From Arthrobacter sp. Y81 (GTDB lineage: Bacteria > Actinomycetota > Actinomycetes > Actinomycetales > Micrococcaceae), in the NCBI RefSeq assembly GCF_002929335.1, contig NZ_PJIL01000008.1, positions 62,001-126,000 of the forward strand: a stretch of 64,000 nt of DNA. The letters run 5' to 3'. Positions 1 through 8,858 of the stretch are shown here, one piece after another (within the stretch, counting starts at the first letter, position 1; each line of letters starts with the position of its first letter). The notes beneath the pieces were generated by a model. That model was not told the origin of the DNA and made no database searches. It saw only the letters and a list, made by a program, of their open reading frames with translations. The position numbers and the translations under genes were made by a program.

Positions 1-53
1 AGCAGAATGCGGCGGAGCAGCGGGGCGGGGGCGCTGCCGAGAACCCGGCTCAT
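1..53 (-). CDS. ABC-2 type transporter permease, N-terminal fragment
   Basis: Only the first 17 codons are inside the window. They read MSRVLGSAPAPLLRRIL, a basic amphipathic start typical of the cytoplasmic tail before a first membrane helix. The ATG overlaps the stop of the upstream ATPase gene in an ATGA tetranucleotide, so the two are translationally coupled. The pairing with an ABC ATPase is what suggests a permease; the fragment itself is too short to prove the family. Confidence 0.6.
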   Translation of the reverse strand, partial: MSRVLGSAPAPLLRRIL

Positions 54-1021
54 CGGATCTCCCTTCCCGAAATATCCAAAAATACGTCTTCCAGGCTCCG
101 GGCCTCCAGGCTCATCGAGCCGGGCATAATGCCGTGCGCGGCCCACCAGGCTGTCAGCGCGGCCAGGTCTTCCGGCGTGAGCGCCCCGGTAACGGCGTAG
201 CTCCCGGCGCGCGCCTCCCGAACGTCGACGGTGGCGGGCAGGACGCCCGTAAAGTCAAGGCCCGGCCGCGACTCGAAGAGCAGCGTCCGGACATGTTCCT
301 GGCCGGAGTCCGCGCTGATGTTTCGCTGCAGCAGTTGCGCCACCGTGCCTTCGGCGACGTTCCGGCCGGCGTCGATGATGTAGACATAGTCAGCCAGCCG
401 CTGGGCGTCGTCCATCAGGTGCGTTGTCAGGACGATTCCCATGCCGGCGTCCCGCAGTTCGGAAATCAGCTGGAAAACCAGTTGCCGCGACTGCGGGTCC
501 AGGCCAGCGCTGGGTTCGTCAAGGAACAGCACTTCGGGGTTCCCCGCCAGTGCTGCTGCAAGGGCCAGTCGCTGCCGCTGGCCGCCCGAGAGCCGCCGGA
601 CTGTGGTCCGGCTAAAGGTGTCAATGCCGAGGCGCTCGATCAGTTCATCGACGGGCCACGGATGCCGGTACATTCCGGCGATATGTTTCAGCAGCGGAAT
701 GGGACGGGCCGACGGCGGCAGCCCGCCGTCTTGGAGCATGACGCCGACGCGGGAACGGAGCTCGGCGCCTGCGGTGTCCGGGTCCTGGCCCAGCAACGAG
801 ACCGAGCCCCCGGACCGCCGCTGGAGTCCCTGCGCGCATTCAATGGTGGTAGTCTTGCCGGCGCCGTTGGCTCCCAGCAGGGCGGTGACCTGTCCGCGTT
901 CGGCGGCGAGGGAGACTCCGCTGACCACCCGGAGCATCTTGCCGTCGAGGGAGGCGAGCGGGCCAACGTCCTTAATGAGTCCTGTGATGGACAGGACGGG
1001 GGAATCGGGAGATCGCACCAA
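50..1021 (-). CDS. ABC transporter ATP-binding protein
   Basis: Nucleotide-binding subunit of an ABC-2 type exporter acting at the inner face of the membrane. Walker A GANGAGKT lies at residues 50-57, the signature LSGGQ at 144-148 and Walker B VLFLDEPSAG from about 164, followed by an H-loop (TTHLMDD). At 323 residues it has the roughly 80-residue C-terminal extension common in drug or antibiotic-type exporter ATPases. Its stop overlaps the start of the presumed permease gene (ATGA). It is divergent from sufR; an exporter of this kind beside sufR is a recurrent actinobacterial arrangement. The substrate cannot be read from sequence. Confidence 0.9.
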   Translation of the reverse strand: MVRSPDSPVLSITGLIKDVGPLASLDGKMLRVVSGVSLAAERGQVTALLGANGAGKTTTIECAQGLQRRSGGSVSLLGQDPDTAGAELRSRVGVMLQDGGLPPSARPIPLLKHIAGMYRHPWPVDELIERLGIDTFSRTTVRRLSGGQRQRLALAAALAGNPEVLFLDEPSAGLDPQSRQLVFQLISELRDAGMGIVLTTHLMDDAQRLADYVYIIDAGRNVAEGTVAQLLQRNISADSGQEHVRTLLFESRPGLDFTGVLPATVDVREARAGSYAVTGALTPEDLAALTAWWAAHGIMPGSMSLEARSLEDVFLDISGREIR

Positions 1022-1069
1022 AGCATTCTACGCGATGTAGTACGCGCGACACCCGCCCCGGATGTGACT

Positions 1070-1088
1070 GTAGGTCAGCCTCGCCTTA
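1070..1088 (+). promoter_or_regulatory. candidate DtxR/IdeR-type iron box upstream of sufR
   Basis: The 19-mer GTAGGTCAGCCTCGCCTTA matches the DtxR/IdeR consensus TTAGGTTAGSCTAACCTAA at 14 of 19 positions. A plausible -10 (TAAATT) lies at 1103-1108, so the site would overlap the -35 zone of the suf promoter. The half-site symmetry is only moderate (5 of 9), so this is a candidate and not a firm call. Confidence 0.4.
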
Positions 1089-1133
1089 CTGGTACGGGGG
1101 AGTAAATTACGACATGATTGTGTTGTGTATTCC

Positions 1134-1979
1134 ATGAGCACTCGACTTTCTGCGCCCCGAACCGGGTCCGACGCGCCCGCTGGCGCCGCCGGTTCGTTCC
1201 GGCCGTCGACGTCGGCACCGCACGTGGCCGCTGTTGACTCGGACGAGCGCACGCGGGACCGTGTCCTGAGCGCCGTGCTGGAGCACGGGCCGGTCAGCGC
1301 CGCCGAGCTCGGTGACCTGCTGGGCTTCACCCCCGCAGCCGTCCGCCGCCACCTGGACCATTTGTCGCGCACCGGCGTGATCGAAGTCAAACGCGTAGCA
1401 AGGGCAGGTGCCGGCGCCGGACGCCCGGCGCGGCGCTACGTCCTCAGCTCCCAGGGCCAGTCATCGCTCGGCGATGACTACCTTGATATTGCCGGCTTGG
1501 CCCTGCAGCGCCTTGGCGAGATCGCCGGACCCGACGCGGTCCGGGAATTCGCCGTCGAGCGCTTCGCCGATATGGAACGCCGCTACGCACCGGAGATCGA
1601 CGCCGCCGGACCGGATATCACCGCACGGGCGCAGGCACTGTCCGCAGCGTTGAGCCGTGACGGGTTCGTGGCCTCCGCAGCCTCCATTGAAGCCAAAGCG
1701 CCGCTCCCGGCAGCGCTCTCCAGCGTCCAGCTGTGCCAGGGGCACTGCCCCATCCAGCAGCTGGCCACCAAGTTCCCGGTGTTCTGCGACGTCGAAACCG
1801 AGCTGTTCTCACGGCTCGTCGGCGTTGACGTGCGCAGGCTGTCCACGCTGGCACGCGGCGGTCACGTCTGCACCACCCACATTCCTACAGGCCGTCCGGC
1901 CGCCAAGGGGCCCGACGGTCCCGGACACACCACGGACAGCCTGGGCGAAGTATCCAACCATCTGCAAGAAAGGCCGTGA
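1134..1979 (+). CDS. sufR: SufR-type Fe-S-sensing transcriptional repressor
   Basis: Winged-helix regulator of the ArsR/DeoR-like SufR family, expected to repress the downstream suf operon when it carries an Fe-S cluster. The N-terminal winged helix spans about residues 40-90 ([20 protein letters not shown]). The C-terminal domain has four cysteines: two in LCQGHC, one twelve residues later in VFCDVE, and one in GHVCTTH, as expected for cluster ligation. The start is unclear: ATG at 1134 or in-frame GTG at 1125; neither has a convincing RBS. The stop overlaps the sufB start codon, showing it is the first gene of the operon. Confidence 0.88.
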   Translation: MSTRLSAPRTGSDAPAGAAGSFRPSTSAPHVAAVDSDERTRDRVLSAVLEHGPVSAAELGDLLGFTPAAVRRHLDHLSRTGVIEVKRVARAGAGAGRPARRYVLSSQGQSSLGDDYLDIAGLALQRLGEIAGPDAVREFAVERFADMERRYAPEIDAAGPDITARAQALSAALSRDGFVASAASIEAKAPLPAALSSVQLCQGHCPIQQLATKFPVFCDVETELFSRLVGVDVRRLSTLARGGHVCTTHIPTGRPAAKGPDGPGHTTDSLGEVSNHLQERP

Positions 1980-3442
1980 TGACGGACCAACTATCAGAGA
2001 ACAAGGTTGCTGAAACTACTGTGATTTCGGAGATTCTGGAGAAGAATCCCGAGCTTCACGGTATTGGCACCTATGAATACGGCTGGGCCGACAAGAACGA
2101 TGTCGGCGCCAACGCACGTCGTGGCATCAACGACGAAGTCGTCCGGGACATTTCGGCCAAGAAGAACGAGCCGGAATGGATGCTCGACCTTCGCCTCAAG
2201 GGCCTGAAGTACTTCGACCGCAAGCCTATGCCCACCTGGGGTGCAGACCTCTCCGGCATCGACTTCGACAACATCAAGTACTTCGTGCGGTCCACTGAGA
2301 AGCAGGCCGCTACCTGGGAAGACCTCCCCGAGGACATCCGGAACACGTACGAGAAGCTGGGCATCCCGGAAGCCGAGCGCAGCCGCCTGGTCTCCGGCGT
2401 CGCCGCACAGTACGAATCCGAGGTTGTGTACCACCAGATCCGCGAGGACCTCGAAGCCCAGGGCGTCATCTTCCTGGACACCGACACCGCACTGCGCGAA
2501 CACCCGGAGATCTTCCAGGAGTACTTCGGCACCATCATCCCGGTGGGCGACAACAAGTTCGCTTCGCTGAACACGGCCGTCTGGTCCGGCGGTTCCTTCG
2601 TGTACGTTCCCAAGGGCGTCCACGTGGATATTCCGCTGCAGGCCTACTTCCGTATTAACACGGAAAACATGGGCCAGTTCGAGCGCACGCTGATCATCGC
2701 CGACGAGGACTCCTACGTCCACTACATCGAAGGCTGCACGGCCCCGATCTACACCTCGGACTCGCTGCACTCCGCCGTTGTGGAGATCATCGTGAAGAAG
2801 GGCGCCCGCGTCCGCTACACGACCATCCAGAACTGGTCCACCAACGTGTACAACCTGGTCACCAAGCGCGCCATCTGCGAAGAGGGCGCCACCATGGAAT
2901 GGATCGATGGCAACATCGGCTCCAAGGTCACCATGAAGTACCCGGCCGTCTACCTCGTGGGCGAGCACGCCAAGGGTGAAACCCTGTCCATCGCGTTCGC
3001 CGGCGAAGGCCAGCACCAGGACACGGGCTCCAAGATGGTGCACATCGCACCGAACACGAAGAGCTCCATCATCTCCAAGTCGGTTGCCCGCGGCGGCGGC
3101 CGTGCCGCCTACCGCGGCCTGGTCCAGGTCCGCGAAGGCGCCAAGCACTCGGCCAACACGGTCCGCTGTGACGCCCTGCTGGTGGATACCATCAGCCGTT
3201 CGGACACCTACCCGTACATCGACATCCGCGAGGATGACGTGGTCATGGGACACGAGGCGACTGTTTCGCGCGTCAGCGAAGAGCAGCTGTTCTACCTGAT
3301 GTCCCGCGGCATGCGCGAAGACGAGGCAATGGCGATGATCGTCCGCGGGTTCATCGAGCCGATTGCCCGTGAACTGCCGATGGAATACGCCCTCGAGCTG
3401 AACCGACTGATTGAACTGCAGATGGAAGGATCGGTCGGTTAA
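1979..3442 (+). CDS. sufB: Fe-S cluster assembly scaffold protein SufB
   Basis: Scaffold subunit of the SufBCD complex that builds Fe-S clusters in the cytoplasm. The 487 residues match the usual SufB length, and the beta-helix core and C-terminal region ([15 protein letters not shown], then [20 protein letters not shown]) are characteristic. The start is taken as ATG 1979, which shares its A with the sufR stop and follows AAGAAAGG at 1966-1973; an in-frame GTG one codon upstream is less likely. Its stop overlaps the sufD start (TAATG), so sufR, sufB and sufD are translationally coupled. Confidence 0.97.
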   Translation: MTDQLSENKVAETTVISEILEKNPELHGIGTYEYGWADKNDVGANARRGINDEVVRDISAKKNEPEWMLDLRLKGLKYFDRKPMPTWGADLSGIDFDNIKYFVRSTEKQAATWEDLPEDIRNTYEKLGIPEAERSRLVSGVAAQYESEVVYHQIREDLEAQGVIFLDTDTALREHPEIFQEYFGTIIPVGDNKFASLNTAVWSGGSFVYVPKGVHVDIPLQAYFRINTENMGQFERTLIIADEDSYVHYIEGCTAPIYTSDSLHSAVVEIIVKKGARVRYTTIQNWSTNVYNLVTKRAICEEGATMEWIDGNIGSKVTMKYPAVYLVGEHAKGETLSIAFAGEGQHQDTGSKMVHIAPNTKSSIISKSVARGGGRAAYRGLVQVREGAKHSANTVRCDALLVDTISRSDTYPYIDIREDDVVMGHEATVSRVSEEQLFYLMSRGMREDEAMAMIVRGFIEPIARELPMEYALELNRLIELQMEGSVG

Positions 3443-4728
3443 TGACTGACATCACTACTGAAAAGGCCCGCATCGGCGCGCCCTCAGCCCAGCCGTTCAT
3501 CAACGGCTTCACCGAGGAAGGCGAAAGCCTTTCGCCCATCAACTTCGCCGAGTCCAAGTCCCCGCTCGCGGGAGAGGCCGTCAAGAGCCACTCCCACGGT
3601 GGCGGCGTCGGCATTCCGGACAGCTCACGCGCCGGCCGCCTGACTTCCTACAAGCTGGCGGACTTCAAGCCGCTGACCGGTATGGAGGAGGACTGGCGGT
3701 TCACGCCGCTCAAGCGCCTCCGCGGACTCCACTCGGCTGTCCTCAACGGCACGGCTCCTTCGGTCAGCGTTACCGCACCGGACGCCGTCACTGTTGAAAC
3801 TGTTGGCCGCGATGACAAGCGCATCGGCACCGCGGCCATCCCCGAGGACCGCGTGTCCGCCAACGCCTGGGAAAACTTCAGCGAGGCGACGGTCATCACC
3901 GTTCCGGCGGAGTTCGAGGCTGACGGTGAAATCAACGTTGTCCTGACCGGTCAGGGAACGGACGCGTCCGCGCAGCACCTCGTGATCGTTGCCCGGAAGT
4001 TCTCCAAGTCCGTAGTGGTCCTGGACCACCACGGCAGCGCCGTCGTTTCCGAGAACGTGGAAATCGTGGTTGAGGACGGCGCGGAACTGTCCGTCATCTC
4101 GCTCCAGGAATGGAACGAAGACGCCGTGCACGCCTCGTCGCAGCAGGCCAAAATCGGCCGCGACGCCAAGTTCAAGCACATCGTGGTCAGCCTCGGCGGC
4201 GACTTGGTCCGCGTCACCCCGTCGGCACGGTTCACCGCCCCGGGCGGCGAAGTTGAAATGCTCGGCCTGTACTTCGCCGACGCCGGCCAGCACCTTGAGC
4301 AGCGCCTGTTCGTTGACCACGCAGTGGCCAACTGCAAGTCGAACGTCCTCTACAAGGGCGCACTCCAGGGCCGCAACGCCCACGCCGTCTGGGTTGGTGA
4401 CGTCCTGATCCGCAAGGAGGCAGAGGGCACCGACAGCTACGAGGCGAACCGCAACCTGCTGCTCACCGACGGCGCACGGGCGGACTCCGTTCCGAACCTC
4501 GAAATCGAGACCGGCCTGATCAAGGGTGCCGGCCACGCCAGCGCCACCGGCCGCCTGGACGACGAGCACCTGTTCTACCTGATGGCGCGCGGTATTCCGG
4601 AAGACGTGGCACGCCGCCTCGTGGTCCGTGGATTCCTGCACGAAATCATCCAGCACATCAAGGTGCCGGCCATCGAAGAGCGCCTCATCGCATCCGTTGA
4701 GCGCGAACTCGCGGCAACGAACAACTAA
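3442..4728 (+). CDS. sufD: Fe-S cluster assembly protein SufD
   Basis: SufB paralogue and partner in the SufBCD scaffold. The 428-residue protein has the divergent N-terminal half and a C-terminal SufB/SufD core ending with GHASATGRLDDEHLFYLMARG, the region that parallels the SufB terminus. The start codon overlaps the sufB stop. A 33-nt gap follows before the Rieske gene. Confidence 0.96.
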   Translation: MTDITTEKARIGAPSAQPFINGFTEEGESLSPINFAESKSPLAGEAVKSHSHGGGVGIPDSSRAGRLTSYKLADFKPLTGMEEDWRFTPLKRLRGLHSAVLNGTAPSVSVTAPDAVTVETVGRDDKRIGTAAIPEDRVSANAWENFSEATVITVPAEFEADGEINVVLTGQGTDASAQHLVIVARKFSKSVVVLDHHGSAVVSENVEIVVEDGAELSVISLQEWNEDAVHASSQQAKIGRDAKFKHIVVSLGGDLVRVTPSARFTAPGGEVEMLGLYFADAGQHLEQRLFVDHAVANCKSNVLYKGALQGRNAHAVWVGDVLIRKEAEGTDSYEANRNLLLTDGARADSVPNLEIETGLIKGAGHASATGRLDDEHLFYLMARGIPEDVARRLVVRGFLHEIIQHIKVPAIEERLIASVERELAATNN

Positions 4729-4761
4729 TGCGCAGCACCAGAGAACACAGGACTACACCAG

Positions 4762-5121
4762 ATGACTGACCAGCCAAAAGGCGAGCTTGTCTGCAACGCC
4801 AGCGAGATACAGCTCAAGCAGGCGCTGCGGATCCTGATCGATGACTACCCCGTAGCCATCGTGAAGGACTCCATGGGCGAAATCCACGCCATCGGTGACA
4901 CGTGCTCGCACGCGGATATCTCACTCTCCGAAGGGGAGATCGAAGGCTGCAAGATCGAATGCTGGGGCCACGGCTCCCAGTTCGACCTCCGCAGCGGCCA
5001 GCCGCTCCAGCTGCCGGCCTATGACCCCGTTCCTGTTTTTGCCGTGGCCGTTCACGGCGACGACGTCTACGTGGACGTCACCAACGTTGTGAACGGTGCC
5101 GAAGTCCCGAACTTCAGCTGA
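4762..5121 (+). CDS. Rieske [2Fe-2S] ferredoxin-like protein in the suf operon
   Basis: Small soluble Rieske protein of 119 residues. Ligands are visible as Cys48-x-His50 and Cys67-x2-His70 with 16 residues between the pairs, the dioxygenase-ferredoxin pattern. Annotation pipelines often call such proteins a phenylpropionate or non-haem dioxygenase ferredoxin subunit, but no oxygenase is nearby. Its place between sufD and sufC argues for an electron-transfer or cluster-carrier role in Fe-S assembly; that role is inference. No signal peptide is present. Confidence 0.9.
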   Translation: MTDQPKGELVCNASEIQLKQALRILIDDYPVAIVKDSMGEIHAIGDTCSHADISLSEGEIEGCKIECWGHGSQFDLRSGQPLQLPAYDPVPVFAVAVHGDDVYVDVTNVVNGAEVPNFS

Positions 5122-5217
5122 CAGCGCTCAACGCCGTCCGCACCCCGCTTTAGAAAACTTTTCAGCCGAGAAACCGCACCGCCGCCGGAGGGCACGGTGC
5201 AGAGGAGAACAAGACAC

Positions 5218-6015
5218 ATGTCTACTCTTGAGATCAAGGACCTGCACGTCAGCATTGAGACGGAGCAGGGCACCAAGGAGATCCTTAAGGGCGTCAGCCT
5301 GACCATTAAGACCGGCCAGACCCACGCCATCATGGGCCCGAACGGTTCAGGCAAGTCCACCCTGGCGTCCACCATCGCCGGCCACCCGCGTTACAACGTC
5401 ACCAGCGGTTCCATCACGCTGGACGGCGAAGACGTCCTGGCCATGAGCGTGGACGAGCGCGCCCGCGCGGGTGTGTTCCTGGCCATGCAGTACCCCGTTG
5501 AGGTTCCGGGCGTCTCCATGACCAACTTCCTGCGGACCGCCAAGACGGCCATCGATGGCGAAGCACCCAAGCTGCGCACCTGGACCAAGGACGTCAAGGC
5601 CGCCATGCAGCAGCTGCGCATCGACGCCGACTTCGCCCAGCGCAACGTCAACGAAGGCTTCTCCGGCGGCGAGAAGAAGCGCGTGGAGATCCTCCAGCTC
5701 GAGCTCTTCAAGCCGAAGTTCGCCATCCTGGACGAGACTGACTCCGGCCTCGACGTGGACGCACTCAAGGTTGTTTCCGAGGGCGTCAACCGCGCGCACG
5801 CCGAGGGCAAGATGGGCACGCTGCTCATCACGCACTACACCCGCATCCTGCGCTACATCAAGCCGGACTTCGTGCACGTGTTCGTCGACGGACAGGTTGT
5901 CGAAGAGGGCGGCCCGGAACTGGCCGACCGACTCGAAGAAGAAGGCTACGACCGTTACGCCACGGGCGCAGGTGCAGCCACCATCGCTGCGGCCAGCGCT
6001 GTGGCACAGGCCTAG
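5218..6015 (+). CDS. sufC: Fe-S cluster assembly ATPase SufC
   Basis: ABC-type ATPase that drives the SufBCD complex. Walker A GPNGSGKST is at residues 40-48, the SufC-type signature FSGGEKKR at 148-155, and Walker B with LDETDSGLD at about 171-179, all diagnostic of SufC as opposed to a transport ATPase. ATG 5218 is chosen because AGAGGAG lies about 10 nt upstream; an upstream in-frame GTG at 5197 would put this RBS inside the gene. The alanine-rich C-terminus (GAGAATIAAASAVAQA) is an ordinary extension. Confidence 0.97.
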   Translation: MSTLEIKDLHVSIETEQGTKEILKGVSLTIKTGQTHAIMGPNGSGKSTLASTIAGHPRYNVTSGSITLDGEDVLAMSVDERARAGVFLAMQYPVEVPGVSMTNFLRTAKTAIDGEAPKLRTWTKDVKAAMQQLRIDADFAQRNVNEGFSGGEKKRVEILQLELFKPKFAILDETDSGLDVDALKVVSEGVNRAHAEGKMGTLLITHYTRILRYIKPDFVHVFVDGQVVEEGGPELADRLEEEGYDRYATGAGAATIAAASAVAQA

Positions 6016-6028
6016 TTAGGACACCGCC

Positions 6029-6361
6029 ATGACCGAAATCAAAGCGGCCCGTACGGGCCTCGAAGATGTCGAAGAGGCACTCAAGGACGTCATTGACCCC
6101 GAGCTCGGAGTCAACATCGTTGACCTGGGCCTGCTCTACGGCCTGAAGTACTCCGACGACGACGGCGCCCTGCTGATCGACATGACGCTCACCACGGCGG
6201 CCTGCCCGCTCACGGACGTCATCGAGGAGCAGGTGGGCAAGGCCCTCGACGGCGTCGTGGATGACTGGCGGCTGAACTGGGTCTGGATGCCGCCATGGGG
6301 TCCCGAGCGGATCACCGAAGACGGACGCGACCAGATGCGGGCACTCGGCTTCAACATCTGA
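6029..6361 (+). CDS. sufT: SufT/MIP18-type Fe-S assembly factor (DUF59)
   Basis: 110-residue DUF59 protein of the SufT/Cia2/MIP18 class that helps Fe-S cluster maturation or delivery. Family hallmarks are VIDPELGVNIVDLGLLY near residues 20-37 and TTAACPLTD with the conserved Cys near residue 53. It lies 13 nt after sufC and ends the operon just ahead of a strong hairpin. In many actinobacteria sufS and sufU sit between sufC and sufT; here they are absent from the window. Confidence 0.93.
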   Translation: MTEIKAARTGLEDVEEALKDVIDPELGVNIVDLGLLYGLKYSDDDGALLIDMTLTTAACPLTDVIEEQVGKALDGVVDDWRLNWVWMPPWGPERITEDGRDQMRALGFNI

Positions 6362-6395
6362 GCCCTGCCCGCCCGGTAGACATACCTTGTTGATA

Positions 6396-6446
6396 TACGA
6401 CGGCGCTGGGTCACCTTCCCAAGGAAGGCGACCCGGCGCCGTCGTA
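6396..6446. terminator. strong bidirectional terminator between suf operon and metalloprotease
   Basis: A 24-bp stem with two imperfect pairs, starting TACGACGGCG and ending CGCCGTCGTA, closes over a CAA loop and is followed by CTTT. It lies between two convergent genes and can serve both. Confidence 0.85.
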
Positions 6447-6475
6447 CTTTAAGCGATTGCCAGCAGCCGATAGAG

Positions 6476-7357
6476 CTACAGCGTGGAGGCGCTGAACGTG
6501 TCGCACTGGTTGATGTCGCCGGTCTGGTAGCCCTGGTAGAACCACTTCTGCCGCTGGGCGCTGGAGCCGTGGGTCCACGCCTCCGGTGAGACCCGGCCGG
6601 TGGCTGCTTCCTGGATGCGGTCGTCACCGACGGCCGATGCCGCGGACAGCGCATCGTTCAGGTCCTGCTGGGTGAGCGGTTCAAGATAGGGCTGGCCGGT
6701 CTTGGGATCCTGCTGCGTTGTGGCGTACCGGACCCAGAGCCCGGCATAGCAGTCGGCCTGCAGCTCCACCCGGACGGCGCCCGATTCGGGGCCCTGCGGA
6801 TCCTGCTGGGCCCGGTCGAGGTTGCCCAGGACGTTCTGGACGTGGTGGCCGAATTCATGCGCCACCACGTATTCCTGGGCAAGTGGCCCGCCGGAAGAGC
6901 CGAAGCGGTCCACCAGGTCCTGGAAGAAGCCCGGGTCGAAGTAGGCGGTGGTGTCGGCGGGGCAGTAAAACGGACCAACATCGGAGGTTGCGCCGCCGCA
7001 GCCGGTATTGGTGGCCCGGCTGAAGATCACTGTCGTGGGGCGCGGATACTCCGTGTTGTACTGGGCCAGATACGCCGGCCAGAATGCATTGAGGCTGTTG
7101 ACCGTTCCCGTGATGCGGCAGTCGAGGCGGGCGTCGGCGTCGGCACCGCTCTCGCAGGCCGGTGCACTTCCCTGGCTCTGCGGGTCCGGCGCCGTCCCCG
7201 TCAGGCCTTCCAGCAATTGCGGGTTGACCCCAAACAGGGCGGCCAGCAGAAGGATGATTCCGCCCCCGATTCCGCCACCGATTTTAGTCCCACGACCCAT
7301 GCCGCGCCGGTCCTGGACCTGGGACGGATCCAGCTGGACGTTGTCATTGAAACTCAT
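6476..7357 (-). CDS. neutral zinc metallopeptidase (YpfJ/KPN_02809 family), membrane-anchored
   Basis: Predicted membrane-anchored zinc protease of 293 residues. A Gly-rich stretch leads into one membrane helix at about residues 26-44 (GGGIILLLAALFGV), and the rest should lie outside. The zinc site HEFGHH is at 167-172, with VELQADCYAGLW further on supplying the expected downstream acidic ligand. Start ATG 7357 gives the family N-terminus MSFNDN; TATTGT lies only 6 nt upstream, so the mRNA is probably leaderless. An 11-bp palindrome (ATTGTCACAAT, 7358-7368) covers this promoter and may bind a regulator. Natural substrate unknown. Confidence 0.88.
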   Translation of the reverse strand: MSFNDNVQLDPSQVQDRRGMGRGTKIGGGIGGGIILLLAALFGVNPQLLEGLTGTAPDPQSQGSAPACESGADADARLDCRITGTVNSLNAFWPAYLAQYNTEYPRPTTVIFSRATNTGCGGATSDVGPFYCPADTTAYFDPGFFQDLVDRFGSSGGPLAQEYVVAHEFGHHVQNVLGNLDRAQQDPQGPESGAVRVELQADCYAGLWVRYATTQQDPKTGQPYLEPLTQQDLNDALSAASAVGDDRIQEAATGRVSPEAWTHGSSAQRQKWFYQGYQTGDINQCDTFSASTL

Positions 7358-7418
7358 ATTGTCACAATAGCCTTCGCGGACAGGCCGGGACCCGTGCCCG
7401 GCCGGTAAAGTTGATCCG

Positions 7419-8858
7419 ATGCCTTTCCTCAACAGACTTCAACGCTGGGCCGATGACCGCCCCGACGATACCGCCGTCGTCGTGGCCGGCCGGCACCTCA
7501 GCTGGGCCGCCCTTCGGGACGCCGCCGCGGCGCGGATTCCGGAGGCCGGAGCGGTGAGCGTGCTCGCCGAGGCCAACTCCGTGGACTTCGCCGTGTCCTT
7601 CGCCGCTGCCGTGGCAGGGGACCGGCAATGCGCCGTCCTCGATCCCACCTGGCCAGGGCAGCTCAAGGCTGACATTGCGGCCCGGCTGGACGCCACCGTC
7701 GGCACTCCGATGCCTGTGCAGCCGGAAGTTGCACCGGCCCAAGCCGGCCCGGCCCTACGCACGGAACTCCATGACGGGCCACCGGAATCTCCCTTCCTGA
7801 TCGGCCTGACGTCCGGCACCACCTCCGTGCCCAAGGCGTTCACGAGGTCGAGGCGTTCGTGGCAGCTTTCCTTCCAGGCGTCCATCGAGTTCTTCGGACT
7901 CACAAAGCAGGACAAGACGCTCGCCCCGGGTCCGCTGGCAGCCAGCCTCAACCTGTACGCCCTCTCCGAGTGCCTGTACGCCGGCTCCGAGTTCCATACC
8001 CTGGAGTCGTTCGACGTCGGTGACGTGCACGCCGCCATCACGCATGACGGCATCACCCGGCTGGTCCTGGTCCCCACCATGCTCCGGCTGCTCAGCGAGC
8101 GGGGACTGGCCGGCGGCGTGGACGCGTCAGGCATTACCTCCATCATTTGCGCCGGGTCCAAGCTGGATGCCCGCACCCTCGAGGCCGCCCGCCGGTGGGC
8201 GCCCAAGGCCACCATCTTCGAGTACTACGGCGCGTCCGAACTGAGCTTCGTTTCCGGTGCGGGCCTGCGCGCCGGCAAGCCGCTGGACGCCGGCGGAACG
8301 GGCATCGGGAAACCCTTCCCCGGCGTGGACGTCCGGATCCTGGGCGACGACGGCGAACGGCTTCCCGACGGCACGGATGGCAACATCTGCGTCCGCAGCG
8401 GCATGGTCAGCAACGGCTATTTGTGGGGAGACGACGGGCAGGCGCTTCGCTGCTTCGACGGCTGGTACACGGTGGGGGACCAGGGGTACCTGCAGGACGG
8501 CGAGCTTCACATCCTGGGCCGGCGCTCCGACATGATCATCACTGCCGGCAAGAATGTCTATCCGCATGAGGTGGAACTGGCCCTGGCCTCCGTCCCCGGT
8601 GTCGCGGCTGCCGTGGCTGCGGGCATGGCCGATGACGTCCGCGGCCAGAGGGTGGTGGCCGGCGTCGTCCCCTCCCACGGCGGCATCACGGCCACGCAGC
8701 TTAAGGCCGGGCTGGACGGTGTCCTGCCCAGGGACAAGCGGCCTCTGCAGTACTTTGCCTTGGCGGAGCTGCCAGTGACGGACCGCGGGAAAGTCAGCCG
8801 GCAGCTGCTGCTGGACTGGGTTGAAACCGGCGACGCCAGGATCCGCCGCCTTGCCTGA
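7419..8858 (+). CDS. acyl-CoA synthetase, AMP-forming (ANL superfamily)
   Basis: Adenylating enzyme of 479 residues that would activate a carboxylic acid to its CoA thioester. The P-loop-like A3 motif TSGTTSVPK at 131-139 has Ser where Gly is usual. YTVGDQGYLQDG, GRRSDMIITAGKNVYPHEVE and the catalytic Lys near residue 458 (DRGKVSR) are all present. It is short for the family. TAAAGT at 7406-7411, 7 nt before the ATG, suggests leaderless transcription. It overlaps the thiolase gene and faces the biotin transporter genes, which hints at a CoA thioester in biotin metabolism; the substrate is unknown. Confidence 0.88.
   Translation: MPFLNRLQRWADDRPDDTAVVVAGRHLSWAALRDAAAARIPEAGAVSVLAEANSVDFAVSFAAAVAGDRQCAVLDPTWPGQLKADIAARLDATVGTPMPVQPEVAPAQAGPALRTELHDGPPESPFLIGLTSGTTSVPKAFTRSRRSWQLSFQASIEFFGLTKQDKTLAPGPLAASLNLYALSECLYAGSEFHTLESFDVGDVHAAITHDGITRLVLVPTMLRLLSERGLAGGVDASGITSIICAGSKLDARTLEAARRWAPKATIFEYYGASELSFVSGAGLRAGKPLDAGGTGIGKPFPGVDVRILGDDGERLPDGTDGNICVRSGMVSNGYLWGDDGQALRCFDGWYTVGDQGYLQDGELHILGRRSDMIITAGKNVYPHEVELALASVPGVAAAVAAGMADDVRGQRVVAGVVPSHGGITATQLKAGLDGVLPRDKRPLQYFALAELPVTDRGKVSRQLLLDWVETGDARIRRLA

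Noticed and set aside
134..1105. Long open frame (323 codons) on the plus strand opposite the ABC ATPase
   Set aside because: Antisense shadow in high-GC DNA; no domain, and the minus-strand frame has full Walker motifs.
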